Origin: Ruminococcus bicirculans (ex Wegman et al. 2014)
GTDB taxonomy: Bacteria > Bacillota > Clostridia > Oscillospirales > Ruminococcaceae
DNA: 64,000 nt
Assembly (NCBI RefSeq): GCF_000723465.1
Contig: NZ_HF545616.1
Coordinates: 434,001 to 498,000 of the forward strand
Reading direction: 5' to 3'
A model generated the notes under the pieces. It was not told the origin of the DNA, did not search any database, and was given only the letters and a program-made list of their open reading frames with translations. Positions 1 to 7,426 of this stretch are shown here, piece by piece (the first letter of the stretch is position 1; each line of letters starts with the position of its first letter). The translations under genes and the position numbers were made by a program.

Positions 1-616
1 GATCGTCCATGCCGTCATAGCTGTTGTCAAAAATATCTCCTGCTATTATAACAATGTCAGCGTCCTGCTGGTTTATTTTCTCAACCATGTTGGTGATGTG
101 ATCCACACCGATAGCGTAACCCATGTGCAGGTCAGCCACAAGCACAGCTTTTAAATGCTTGTCACTGCCACATGACTTGTTGACAGTTACGCTGTATTCA
201 TTCACTTTGATGTTTCGTGCATTGAAAATGCCGTAAAGACAGGTCGCCACCGCACAAGCCACAACCACCGAACCTATGGAAATAACGCTTCCACGGGAAA
301 AAAGCAGCGTGTTTTTGAGCTTCGTGTGCTTTGCGATAAGTCTTAGCAGGTCAAAAAGCACCACATACAAGAGTGAGTAGAGCATAATGCCTATCCAGTA
401 TGTAGAAATTCGCCTTATGACGATAGCAACGGCGGATTTTGGAAGCAGAAAAGCTATAACAGGCGAAAGCGCCATGAAAAGATAGACCACTGCAAAAGGC
501 ACTTTGAAACGCAGCCAGTTAAATCTGTGGTTGCAGTGCTTCATCCAGTAGAAAAATCGGAACATCATGTATGATGATACGCCCAGATAAAAGGGCAGAA
601 GAAATAGAAATATCAT
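1..616 (-). CDS. Membrane metallophosphoesterase, C-terminal part cut by window edge
   Basis: About 205 residues are visible and the reading frame runs off the left edge. The start is the ATG at 616, preceded on the minus strand by AAGGTGG eight bases away. The first ~140 residues are strongly hydrophobic with about four membrane segments. They are followed by the first two blocks of a calcineurin-like metallophosphoesterase: ADLHMG (the D-x-H metal-binding block) and AGDIFDN (the GD-x-x-D block). The missing part should hold the GNH(E/D) and GHxH blocks. This architecture (membrane anchor plus YaeI/YkuE-like phosphoesterase) suggests a membrane-bound hydrolase of lipid or nucleotide phosphoesters, but the substrate cannot be read from the sequence. 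Confidence 0.85.
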   Translation of the reverse strand, partial: MIFLFLLPFYLGVSSYMMFRFFYWMKHCNHRFNWLRFKVPFAVVYLFMALSPVIAFLLPKSAVAIVIRRISTYWIGIMLYSLLYVVLFDLLRLIAKHTKLKNTLLFSRGSVISIGSVVVACAVATCLYGIFNARNIKVNEYSVTVNKSCGSDKHLKAVLVADLHMGYAIGVDHITNMVEKINQQDADIVIIAGDIFDNSYDGMDD

Positions 617-636
617 TATTATGCCACCTTATAGAT

Positions 637-676
637 AAGTGAGGAATGAGGAATTAAGGTATCGCCTGCGGCGATG
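637..676. repeat. Dispersed intergenic repeat, GAGGAATGAGG type, copy 1
   Basis: A purine-rich tract (GAGGAATGAGGAATTAAGG) followed by the small palindrome ATCGCCTGCGGCGAT. A copy identical over about 36 bases occurs at 55279-55332. Both lie downstream of coding regions and both are followed by a TGTAGGGG repeat. Confidence 0.85.
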
Positions 677-683
677 ACTTTTT

Positions 684-709
684 TGTAGGGGCGACCTTTG
701 TTCGCCTGT
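684..709 (+). repeat. TGTAGGGG-type palindromic repeat
   Basis: Core TGTAGGGGCGACC, then an inverted arm GTTCGCC. It is one of at least fourteen related copies in this window, nearly all intergenic (see findings). Confidence 0.8.
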
Positions 710-734
710 TTCACCGCTTGTGGCTGATGAGTTT

Positions 735-1841
735 TTATTCCTCTTTGAATCTCTCCAAAAAGCTGTGTCTGCCCTCGTCGTCTTTGTATGCAATGACCTG
801 ATTGAGCATAACATTCTCCACACTCTTGAAAATATTGTATTCTACCTGCGGATTAACAAGCTTTAGCTTTGCAATAAGCTGTTTTATCTCCATACGCTTT
901 GATACTGTCCTGCTGTCAGGTGCGCAGGTGGTGCAGGTGTCGGTGAACTTGCAGGCACACTGTATGAAACGCAGCCCGTTATAGTCACGCCAGCGCTTGA
1001 TATCGTCCTCTCTGACCATATAGAGCGGCCTTATGAGCTGCATACCCTCAAAATTCGTGCTGTTGAGCTTTGGCATCATTGTCTGTATCTGTCCGCCGTA
1101 AAGCATTGACATAAGTATGGTCTCGATAACATCATCATAGTGATGTCCAAGTGCGATCTTGTTACAGCCAAGCTCCTGTGCTTTGCTGTATAAATGACCT
1201 CTTCTCATTCGTGCGCACAGATAGCATGGATTTTTCTCCACATTGTATACAGAGTCAAAAATATCAGACTCAAACACTGTTATGGGTATTCCAAGCCGCT
1301 TTGCGTTGCGCTCGATTATCTCACGGTTTGCAGGGCTGTAGCCCGGATCCATAACAAGAAATTTTACCTCGAAAGGGAACTTGCTGTGGCGGTGAAGCAT
1401 TTGTATGAGCTTTGCCATGAGCATTGAATCCTTGCCGCCCGATATGCACACCGCTATCCTGTCATTAGGCTTTATAAGCTCATATTCGTTCACAGATTGT
1501 GTGAATCTGTTCCATATCTCCTTGCGGAATTTCTTTTGTATGCTCCGCTCAGCGTCCTGTGAGATATCTTCTACGACCTCTTTGGAAAGCTTTTCTCTCA
1601 GCCAGCCATAGTAGCCACCCTCTAGGTTTTCAGCGTCATAGCCAAGCTCTCGAAGCTTTTCTGCCTCAGTGTCGCTTATAAGTCCGCTTTTACAGCAGAT
1701 AAGAAGCTTTTTGTCCTTTGGCAGGTCGCTTTTATCAAGCTTTTCGGCAGGGATGTTCACTGCTCCGTCAATGTGACCATACTCAAAAGAAAGCTCGTCC
1801 CTTATATCTATTATCAGCGTGTTGCCGCTTGTGTTTATCAT
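735..1841 (-). CDS. Rhodanese / TtcA-family tRNA thiolation fusion
   Basis: 368 residues in two domains. Residues 1-90 are a rhodanese domain with the catalytic loop ICCKSGL (Cys49/Cys50). Residues 105-368 are an adenine-nucleotide alpha-hydrolase of the TtcA/TtuA type, with the PP-loop SGGKDS at 134-139, a CxxC pair at Cys206/Cys209, the LGHHYDD block at 231-237 and a Cys cluster around 294-306. TtcA-family enzymes activate a tRNA base with ATP and insert sulfur (2-thiocytidine 32 in TtcA). The fused rhodanese would supply persulfide sulfur. The ATG at 1841 is preceded by GGAGGT about ten bases upstream. It is monocistronic, and it faces away from the metallophosphoesterase start across a repeat-bearing gap. 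TtcA versus another thiolase of the superfamily is not settled. Confidence 0.88.
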   Translation of the reverse strand: MINTSGNTLIIDIRDELSFEYGHIDGAVNIPAEKLDKSDLPKDKKLLICCKSGLISDTEAEKLRELGYDAENLEGGYYGWLREKLSKEVVEDISQDAERSIQKKFRKEIWNRFTQSVNEYELIKPNDRIAVCISGGKDSMLMAKLIQMLHRHSKFPFEVKFLVMDPGYSPANREIIERNAKRLGIPITVFESDIFDSVYNVEKNPCYLCARMRRGHLYSKAQELGCNKIALGHHYDDVIETILMSMLYGGQIQTMMPKLNSTNFEGMQLIRPLYMVREDDIKRWRDYNGLRFIQCACKFTDTCTTCAPDSRTVSKRMEIKQLIAKLKLVNPQVEYNIFKSVENVMLNQVIAYKDDEGRHSFLERFKEE

Positions 1842-1923
1842 TTGTCAGTTGACCTCCGCAAAATTTATCACTATTCTTTATGATAGCATAAAAATCAACT
1901 TTTTTCAAGCTTTACGCAAAAAT

Positions 1924-1954
1924 AAAACGGCAAAGCCTGATACTTTGCCGTTTT
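1924..1954 (-). terminator. Terminator (bidirectional) after MATE gene
   Basis: 12-bp perfect stem AAAACGGCAAAG / CTTTGCCGTTTT with a 7-base loop and T-rich flanks on both strands, just downstream of the MATE stop. Confidence 0.85.
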
Positions 1955-1957
1955 GTT

Positions 1958-3268
1958 TTATGTCTTGTGTCTGTTTCTTATATAGAATATTATGGATATT
2001 GCCGCTACGATAAATTCCGTGACAGGATAAGCAAGCCATACGCCAGTTAATCCTGCTGCCTTGGACATAATGAAAGCCATTGGCACGATAAGAGCAAAGC
2101 CCCTTAATATGGTGATGGTCTGGGCTGGTATGATTTTTTCAGAAGCCGCAAAAAATGCAGATATTATTATATTGAAGCCTGAGAAAAACAATCCGGTGAA
2201 GTATATTTTCATGCCGTCCTCTGCCATGCGCTGAAGAGAGTCGATATGCTCGCTGTTGAATATAGCGGCGATAGGCGTTGTGAAAAATGCAATAGCAAGG
2301 TAAACCATAAGCGCAATCACAAGCTGTGATATAACAGAATATCTCAGCACTGCTCTAAGACGGTCTTTGTTGCCAATGCCGTGAGCAGCACTGATAAGCG
2401 GCTGACCGCCTTGTGCGATACCGGTGAATATGGATACAGCCACAATGGAAGTATTCGCTATCACTGCATAAGCTGCAACGCCTGTGTTGCCTGCAAGACC
2501 AAGTATTATTATATTGAACGCAAGCACTACGATGCCTGATGAAAGCTCAGTTATAAGCGACTGCACGCCTATGGACAATATGCCGCCAAAAGTTCTTCCT
2601 TCGTGCCTTGTCCTGACGATATGGAAGCTGTTCTTTTTGCGGAATTTGTATATGCTCAGTATGCAAAGGCTTATGACAGGCGAAAACCCTGTTGCAAGGA
2701 TAGCTCCGAAAATGCCCATATCCAGCGGGAAAATGAACACATAGTCAAGTATTATGTTTGAAAAGCTTCCCGTAAGCATTGCCGCCATTGAAAGCTTTGG
2801 GTTTCCGTCGTTTCTTATAAAGCAGTTGAAAGTGTCGTTAAGCACAAAGAATGGTCCGAACATCATAAGCACTTTTAGGTAGGTATTAGTCATGCCCACA
2901 ACGCTGCCCTTTGCACCAAGAAGCTTTGCAAGTGGCATTGAGAAAAACGCTCCGCCCAAAAAGTATATCGCTCCAAGCACCAGAGCCATAAGCAGTGCAC
3001 AGGTGAAAACTCTGCTTCCTGCTTCGTCACGTCCCTGACTTTTGTATATTGCAAACTTTGTCGCTCCGCCCATGCCGATCATAAGTCCGGTGCCGTGGAT
3101 AAGGCTGTATATTGGAATGGCGATATTCAGTGCAGTTACGCCGTCTGCACCCATGCCCTTTGCGACAAAGAACGTGTCCGCAAGGATATAGCACGATACA
3201 CCTATCATTCCAAGAACGTTCAGAGAAGCATATCTGGCAAAGTCCCTAAGATGTGAATTTTTCTTCAT
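1958..3268 (-). CDS. MATE-family multidrug/toxin efflux transporter
   Basis: About 436 residues with roughly twelve hydrophobic segments and the MATE pattern of two homologous six-helix halves. The N-terminal half carries ADTFFVAKGMGADGVTALNIA, typical of the family. The longest frame begins at 3307, but the ATG at 3268 has GGAGGG five bases upstream and is preferred. MATE proteins export cationic drugs or metabolites against Na+ or H+ gradients. A canonical promoter and a leader carrying a hairpin and an intrinsic terminator precede the gene, so expression is probably controlled by attenuation. A LysR regulator is divergent. Confidence 0.9.
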   Translation of the reverse strand: MKKNSHLRDFARYASLNVLGMIGVSCYILADTFFVAKGMGADGVTALNIAIPIYSLIHGTGLMIGMGGATKFAIYKSQGRDEAGSRVFTCALLMALVLGAIYFLGGAFFSMPLAKLLGAKGSVVGMTNTYLKVLMMFGPFFVLNDTFNCFIRNDGNPKLSMAAMLTGSFSNIILDYVFIFPLDMGIFGAILATGFSPVISLCILSIYKFRKKNSFHIVRTRHEGRTFGGILSIGVQSLITELSSGIVVLAFNIIILGLAGNTGVAAYAVIANTSIVAVSIFTGIAQGGQPLISAAHGIGNKDRLRAVLRYSVISQLVIALMVYLAIAFFTTPIAAIFNSEHIDSLQRMAEDGMKIYFTGLFFSGFNIIISAFFAASEKIIPAQTITILRGFALIVPMAFIMSKAAGLTGVWLAYPVTEFIVAAISIIFYIRNRHKT

Positions 3269-3290
3269 TTTTACCCTCCGTTTATCCCAC

Positions 3291-3344
3291 AAAAAAACGC
3301 CGAACACCGCTGTCTTTTAAAGCCTAACGACAGCAGGTCCGACG
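3291..3344 (-). terminator. Attenuator-like terminator in the MATE mRNA leader
   Basis: On the minus strand two consecutive 8-bp stems (CGTCGGAC/GTTCGGCG and CTGCTGTC/GACAGCGG, allowing G-U pairs, with one bulged base) form a long hairpin followed by seven T. It lies between the promoter and the Shine-Dalgarno sequence of the MATE gene, where it would stop transcription before the gene. Confidence 0.8.
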
Positions 3345-3348
3345 CAAA

Positions 3349-3370
3349 ACTTCTACCCGGCGGCAGAAGT
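3349..3370 (-). promoter_or_regulatory. First hairpin of the MATE leader
   Basis: ACTTCT and AGAAGT pair around a GC-rich loop immediately upstream of the leader terminator. A 19-codon GTG-initiated frame (3326-3385, minus strand) with six Arg codons runs through this hairpin into the terminator loop. No known riboswitch consensus was recognised. Confidence 0.5.
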
Positions 3371-3390
3371 AAGCCTTAAACACATAAGAT

Positions 3391-3419
3391 TATAACAGAG
3401 TATAAAGGCATTGTCAAGA
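3391..3419 (-). promoter_or_regulatory. Sigma-A promoter of the MATE transcript
   Basis: Minus strand TTGACA - 17 bases - TATAAT, a perfect consensus promoter. Transcription would start near 3384, giving a leader of about 115 bases before the MATE ATG. Confidence 0.85.
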
Positions 3420-3471
3420 GGTAAATGACTTTGCTTTATGTTAAATAAATGTTAAAAAACGCTCCTTGTGG

Positions 3472-3500
3472 TTGACAAGTTTTTAACAAAGCTTTATAAT
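3472..3500 (+). promoter_or_regulatory. Sigma-A promoter of the LysR gene
   Basis: TTGACA at 3472-3477, 17-base spacer, TATAAT at 3495-3500. It drives the LysR gene divergently from the MATE promoter. Confidence 0.85.
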
Positions 3501-3577
3501 GAAATTGACAGAAAGCATATATAATATTATATGACAGCCTTGAAATTTTATATACCGATAACAAAGAAGGGAAAACT

Positions 3578-4504
3578 ATGAATTTAACTCATCTCAGATA
3601 TATGGTAGAGGTCGAAAGACTTGGGTCTATCACAAAAGCAGCTTCAGCACTTTATATGGGTCAGCCTAACCTTTCAAAAGCCATAAAGGAAATGGAAAGA
3701 GAAGTTGGCATACCGATTTTTAAAAGAAGTGCAAAGGGTGTTGTTGCCACAGAAAAGGGCAAACAGTTCTTGCAGTATGCAAAGGCCATACTTGTGCAAA
3801 TGGATAAAATGGAGAGCCTTTATAAGGATAATGGTGAAAACGCTGTGAACTTCTCTCTGCTTTTGCCAAGGGCAAGCTATATAACCCACGCTTTCACTTG
3901 CTTTGTGAACAAGTTAGGCACGAATGTGGAACTTGACGCAAAAATAAGGGAAACAAACTCCATGGAAGCCATAAACGCAGTGGTGGAATGCGAATATAAC
4001 ATGGGTATAATCCGTTATCCTGTGGCGTATGAGAGCTTTTTCATGTCTATGATAGAAGAGAAAAATCTGAAATATCATAACGTGTGGGAGTTCGATTATG
4101 TACTTATCACAAGCGAAAACAGCCAGCTTGCTAAAGAAAAAGAGATAAACGAAACTGTCCTTGATAAATACATAGAGGTATTGCACGGCGATAATATCGT
4201 GCCGAACATCTCAGCGACTTACCAGAAGAAAAACGCTGAGCTTAATAATCACAGCAGGCATATTTACGTCTATGAGAGAGGAAGTCAGTTCGATATCCTC
4301 TCGGCTTGTCCAGACTCATTCATGTGGGTAAGTCCTTTGCCAAAGGAGATATTGAAGCGTTATGGCCTTGTGCAAAGAGTTTGTCATAGCTTCAAAAAGA
4401 CCAATAAGGACGTTCTTATCTATCAGAGCAATTACCGCCTTAGCCATGCGGATCAGATGTTCCTTGATGAGCTTGAAAGGGTAAGAAAAGAGATATCAGA
4501 ATAA
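3578..4504 (+). CDS. LysR-family transcriptional regulator
   Basis: 308 residues, the usual LysR length. An N-terminal winged HTH occupies residues 1-60 (NLTHLRYMVEVERLGSITKAA, then QPNLSKAIKEMEREVG, ending in the IFKRSAKG wing). The rest is a periplasmic-binding-protein-like effector domain. The ATG follows GAAGGG with good spacing. It is divergent from the MATE exporter, so control of that exporter is plausible but unproven; LysR regulators usually act on a divergent neighbour. The inducer cannot be inferred. Confidence 0.92.
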   Translation: MNLTHLRYMVEVERLGSITKAASALYMGQPNLSKAIKEMEREVGIPIFKRSAKGVVATEKGKQFLQYAKAILVQMDKMESLYKDNGENAVNFSLLLPRASYITHAFTCFVNKLGTNVELDAKIRETNSMEAINAVVECEYNMGIIRYPVAYESFFMSMIEEKNLKYHNVWEFDYVLITSENSQLAKEKEINETVLDKYIEVLHGDNIVPNISATYQKKNAELNNHSRHIYVYERGSQFDILSACPDSFMWVSPLPKEILKRYGLVQRVCHSFKKTNKDVLIYQSNYRLSHADQMFLDELERVRKEISE

Positions 4505-4520
4505 TTTTTAGCATAAAAAT

Positions 4521-4554
4521 GCGGGCGAACATGAAAGGTGTTCGTCCGCTTTTT
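4521..4554 (+). terminator. Terminator of the LysR gene
   Basis: 11-bp stem GCGGGCGAACA / TGTTCGTCCGC followed by TTTTT. Confidence 0.9.
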
Positions 4555-4582
4555 GTTTAACAAGATCTAAGCCCTGAGCATA

Positions 4583-5065
4583 TTATAGGTCAACGTGACT
4601 ACAGAATATGCCGCCGTCCTTTGTAATGTCGATATAGGCATAGCTTGCAGGCTTGCCGTCTCTCGGCTGACCTGCACTGCCGGGGTTTAAAATGTGGATA
4701 CCCTCCTCATAGGCATAGTAGCGGCAGTGTGTGTGTCCGAAAAGTGCTATCTGTGCGCCTATTTCCTTGGCTTTGTAAAAAAGTCTGTCGGTAGAGTATT
4801 TCACGCCCCACTTGTGGCCATGGGTGAAAAATATCTTTATACCGTTATCGGTCATGTATATGTCATTTTCGGGAGTGAGCGAAGCAAAGTCGCAGTTTCC
4901 TGATACGTTTACTATCTTTTTGTCAAGATACTGCACTCTCAGGCTGTCAAGGTCACGTTCACCGTCACCAAGAAAAATAAACAGGTCGGCGTCGCCGTTT
5001 CTCTTGAATATTTTGTGCATTGCAGAATAATTTCCATGAGTATCCGAAAAAACGATTATTCTCAT
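4583..5065 (-). CDS. YfcE/MJ0936-family phosphodiesterase
   Basis: 160 residues, a full-length small metallophosphoesterase. All metal-binding blocks are visible: SDTHG (Asp8, His10), GDGE (Asp34), GNCD (Asn57), THGH (His82, His84) and GHTH (His111, His113). YfcE-type enzymes hydrolyse model phosphodiesters using Mn2+; the natural substrate is unknown. AGGGGTG precedes the ATG. It is divergent from the following small operon. Confidence 0.92.
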   Translation of the reverse strand: MRIIVFSDTHGNYSAMHKIFKRNGDADLFIFLGDGERDLDSLRVQYLDKKIVNVSGNCDFASLTPENDIYMTDNGIKIFFTHGHKWGVKYSTDRLFYKAKEIGAQIALFGHTHCRYYAYEEGIHILNPGSAGQPRDGKPASYAYIDITKDGGIFCSHVDL

Positions 5066-5147
5066 AGTTACACCCCTTTACCAGTTATAACAAGCAATAT
5101 TATAACATAAATATTTATAAATACTATAGAAAAAAGGAGAATTTTTT

Positions 5148-5408
5148 ATGAGCGCAAAAAACAGCTTCAATTCTATGGATCCAAAAGCCATGCAGGCGCT
5201 TCTTGCAGTGGCTTCAAGAAAGCTAGGCACTACTCCTGATGTGCTGAAAGGTCAGCTTGAAAGCGGAGTTTATGACAGGGCGCTTCAGGGTATGCCACAA
5301 AACGAGGCTATGATGCTTCAAAAGGCTTTGTCAGATCCGAAAACTGCCGAGAAAATATTGTCCTCACCACAGGCAAGGGCGATATTCAAAAAGCTTCAGG
5401 GAAAATAG
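5148..5408 (+). CDS. Unrecognised small protein, first gene of a three-gene operon
   Basis: 86 residues, mostly helical in character, with no Cys, no signal peptide and no membrane segment. The central pattern is tandem short helices (AMQALLAVASRKLG, NEAMMLQKALSDPKTAEKIL, SSPQARAIFKKLQG). A strong AAAAGGAGA lies before the ATG. The next gene begins 39 bases downstream on the same strand. I do not recognise the family. The co-directional packing with two further small genes suggests a shared function. Confidence 0.75.
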   Translation: MSAKNSFNSMDPKAMQALLAVASRKLGTTPDVLKGQLESGVYDRALQGMPQNEAMMLQKALSDPKTAEKILSSPQARAIFKKLQGK

Positions 5409-5447
5409 TATTTTACAGGGCAAAAGCTTGAACAGGCGGTGAAATAA

Positions 5448-5900
5448 TTGGACGATCTGATGAACAAAATACAGAATGTGCTTAATGACGAGGAAAGCAT
5501 GAAGCAGATAAAGGAGCTTGCGGATATGCTCACGGCGGATAACGGCGGACAGGGAGAACAGGGCGGTCAGAGCGAAGCTCCACAAAGCCCTCAGAACATG
5601 GACTTTTCTCAGCTTCTCCAAAGCCTAGGCGGCGTTTCTCCACCTGCGGAAAGCAAGCCTGCGCAAGCGACACAGGCAGGGGGTCTTGATATTGCAAAGC
5701 TTATGAAGATACAAAGCATTATGCAGTCAGCTTCAAAGCCCGATAAAAATATCCAGCTTCTTCTTGCTCTGCGACCTCTGCTGAAAGAAGAAAATCAGGC
5801 GAAAATAGACAGGCTCATAAAAATATTCAAGCTTTTTGCGGTCTATCCCGCACTGAAAGAAAGCGGGCTTCTGGGAGGTGATCTGCTTGGCTTATTCTGA
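5448..5900 (+). CDS. Unrecognised protein, second gene of the operon (TTG start)
   Basis: 150 residues. The TTG at 5448 has GGCGGTG six to seven bases upstream; an ATG at 5460 is the alternative. There is an N-terminal acidic helix (residues 1-30), a Gly/Gln/Ser/Pro-rich low-complexity linker (about 34-80), then a helical domain rich in Leu and Lys ending in a hydrophobic tail GLLGGDLLGLF. The segment IQLLLALRPLL resembles IKLLLALGYLLL at the end of the third gene. The stop overlaps the next gene by 14 bases, indicating translational coupling. Function unknown. Confidence 0.75.
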   Translation: MDDLMNKIQNVLNDEESMKQIKELADMLTADNGGQGEQGGQSEAPQSPQNMDFSQLLQSLGGVSPPAESKPAQATQAGGLDIAKLMKIQSIMQSASKPDKNIQLLLALRPLLKEENQAKIDRLIKIFKLFAVYPALKESGLLGGDLLGLF

Positions 5901-6222
5901 TGACAATAATTTCACCACCATGCAGGAGGAAGCCATTCGCCGTGTGAGAGAAATGCAACGGCGTTCACGAAGCATTGTGGGCGCAAGCCCTGATAGCGAG
6001 CCTGCACCACCTAAAGCAGAGGAAACCCCTCGCACTCAGAATGCTCATAGCCCACAAAAATCCCCTCAGAGCAGTTCGCTTTTGAGCGGTCTGCTTGGGG
6101 GGAATTTAGGCGATATAAAGATAGACGAGGAAAAAGCCCTTATCGGTCTGCTTATTTACATATTATACAAGCAGGGCGCAGACATAAAGCTTCTTCTGGC
6201 GCTTGGTTACCTTCTTCTCTAA
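5887..6222 (+). CDS. Unrecognised protein, third gene of the operon (TTG start)
   Basis: 111 residues from the TTG at 5887, placed eight bases after GGAGGTG. A GTG at 5878 would sit on the ribosome binding site itself and is rejected. An N-terminal charged helix (EEAIRRVREMQRRSR) is followed by a Pro/Ser/Thr-rich linker and a hydrophobic C-terminus (EEKALIGLLIYILYKQG, then IKLLLALGYLLL), which could lie in or on the membrane. The gene meets the FliB-like gene tail to tail, with a 4-base overlap and no terminator between. Function unknown. Confidence 0.72.
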   Translation: MAYSDDNNFTTMQEEAIRRVREMQRRSRSIVGASPDSEPAPPKAEETPRTQNAHSPQKSPQSSSLLSGLLGGNLGDIKIDEEKALIGLLIYILYKQGADIKLLLALGYLLL

Positions 6223-7322
6223 AGCGTCCATTCAAGAAGTGCAAGCATAGAAGTATCGGAGAAAATATCGGAAAGATAGCTGTCGTCATATATCCTGTCC
6301 ATGTTGTCACCTGAGTATTCTATCTCCTTGCAAAGCTCCTTGACGGTTTCAAAGCGTGCGTGAGCGTCCTGCTCACGACTGAGGTTTATGACCTCTGCGG
6401 CAAAAACGAACACTATCATAGCCTTTATTTTTGACATCAGGTCGAAATCTCTCACAGCTTTAAGAAAATATCTGTATACAAAATACACCGCAAGCTTTTC
6501 GTACTCACCGCTCGTCTGAGCCTTTAAGGGTGCGGAAAGCTTTTTCACAAAGCGGCTTGCGTCTTTTATCTGCTGTGGGAGAATGTCGCCTATAAAGTCA
6601 AGACGTTCAAGATACGAAAGCATATTTTCGGCATTTTCCAAAGGCTTTTCAGGCAAAGCCTTTTTCAAGCTCTCCACACGCTCTGCAATTATCTCAGGGT
6701 GGGAAAGTTCCTGGGCAATGGCTTTTATCTCCTCTGTATCCTCTTCGTCAAGAGCATATTGTATCTCCGCTGACGCTGAAAGAACGTTCACAAGCCTGTC
6801 ATGGAGAGAATATTCCCTGTTTTGAAGCAGGTCAATGAAAGCCGTCCGTGCAAAAAGCATGGTTTCAAGAAGCTGGGGATCGAACTCAAGGTCGTCAGGC
6901 TCTTCATCTATCTCTTTGGTAAAAAATCTCACAGGTTCATCATCGGAAAGATACATTCTCACAGCTTCTTCGCAGGCAAGTCCCACGCCTGCCTCCTTGT
7001 AATCTCCAAACCACTCGTAAAACCTCGGGTGTTCACGGCATATGTCTGAGATGTTTTCCTCACCGTAAGCAAGCTGAACAGAGCAAAGCCCCTTTTTGTT
7101 GAGCATAGGGCATTTGCCGTCGCAGTGGACAAGATATTTCACGCCCTCGTCTTCCGTAACTGAGTTCACAAACTTCCTGCCTATATCATTGTCAAGCTTT
7201 TTGTAAAAGCCGTAGGTGTCTTCGTCTATCTCGATATCCCAATCGGTCATACAGCAGTTGTCAGAACACTGCGAGCCGGTGCAGACAAATTTATCAAATA
7301 TCTCAGGGTAAAAAAGCTTCAT
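6219..7322 (-). CDS. Flagellin lysine-N-methylase (FliB)-type Cys-rich protein
   Basis: 367 residues. The N-terminal Cys-rich block carries CTGSQCSDNCC (Cys14, 19, 23, 24), CDGKCPMLNKKGLC (Cys67, 71, 80), Cys95 in ICREHPR and Cys117. This is the FliB/YkgJ-like pattern expected to bind an Fe-S cluster or zinc. The remaining 250 residues are helical and acidic. FliB methylates lysines of flagellin in Salmonella, but the family is widespread in Firmicutes lacking flagella, and no flagellar gene is present here, so another protein target is likely. AAGGAGA precedes the ATG by seven bases. Confidence 0.85.
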   Translation of the reverse strand: MKLFYPEIFDKFVCTGSQCSDNCCMTDWDIEIDEDTYGFYKKLDNDIGRKFVNSVTEDEGVKYLVHCDGKCPMLNKKGLCSVQLAYGEENISDICREHPRFYEWFGDYKEAGVGLACEEAVRMYLSDDEPVRFFTKEIDEEPDDLEFDPQLLETMLFARTAFIDLLQNREYSLHDRLVNVLSASAEIQYALDEEDTEEIKAIAQELSHPEIIAERVESLKKALPEKPLENAENMLSYLERLDFIGDILPQQIKDASRFVKKLSAPLKAQTSGEYEKLAVYFVYRYFLKAVRDFDLMSKIKAMIVFVFAAEVINLSREQDAHARFETVKELCKEIEYSGDNMDRIYDDSYLSDIFSDTSMLALLEWTL

Positions 7323-7426
7323 ATAAATATCTCCTTATGAGGTGTTGACCTTATTATAATACTAATGCTTTTATCTGTCAACTTTCAGACTAAAAAAGGC
7401 AGACAAGCCACCTTGTCCACCTTTTG

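Noticed and set aside
3291-3390. c-di-GMP-I riboswitch on the plus strand of the MATE leader
   Set aside because: A GACGCAAA-like stretch is present, but the matching first half of the motif is absent and transcription runs on the other strand.
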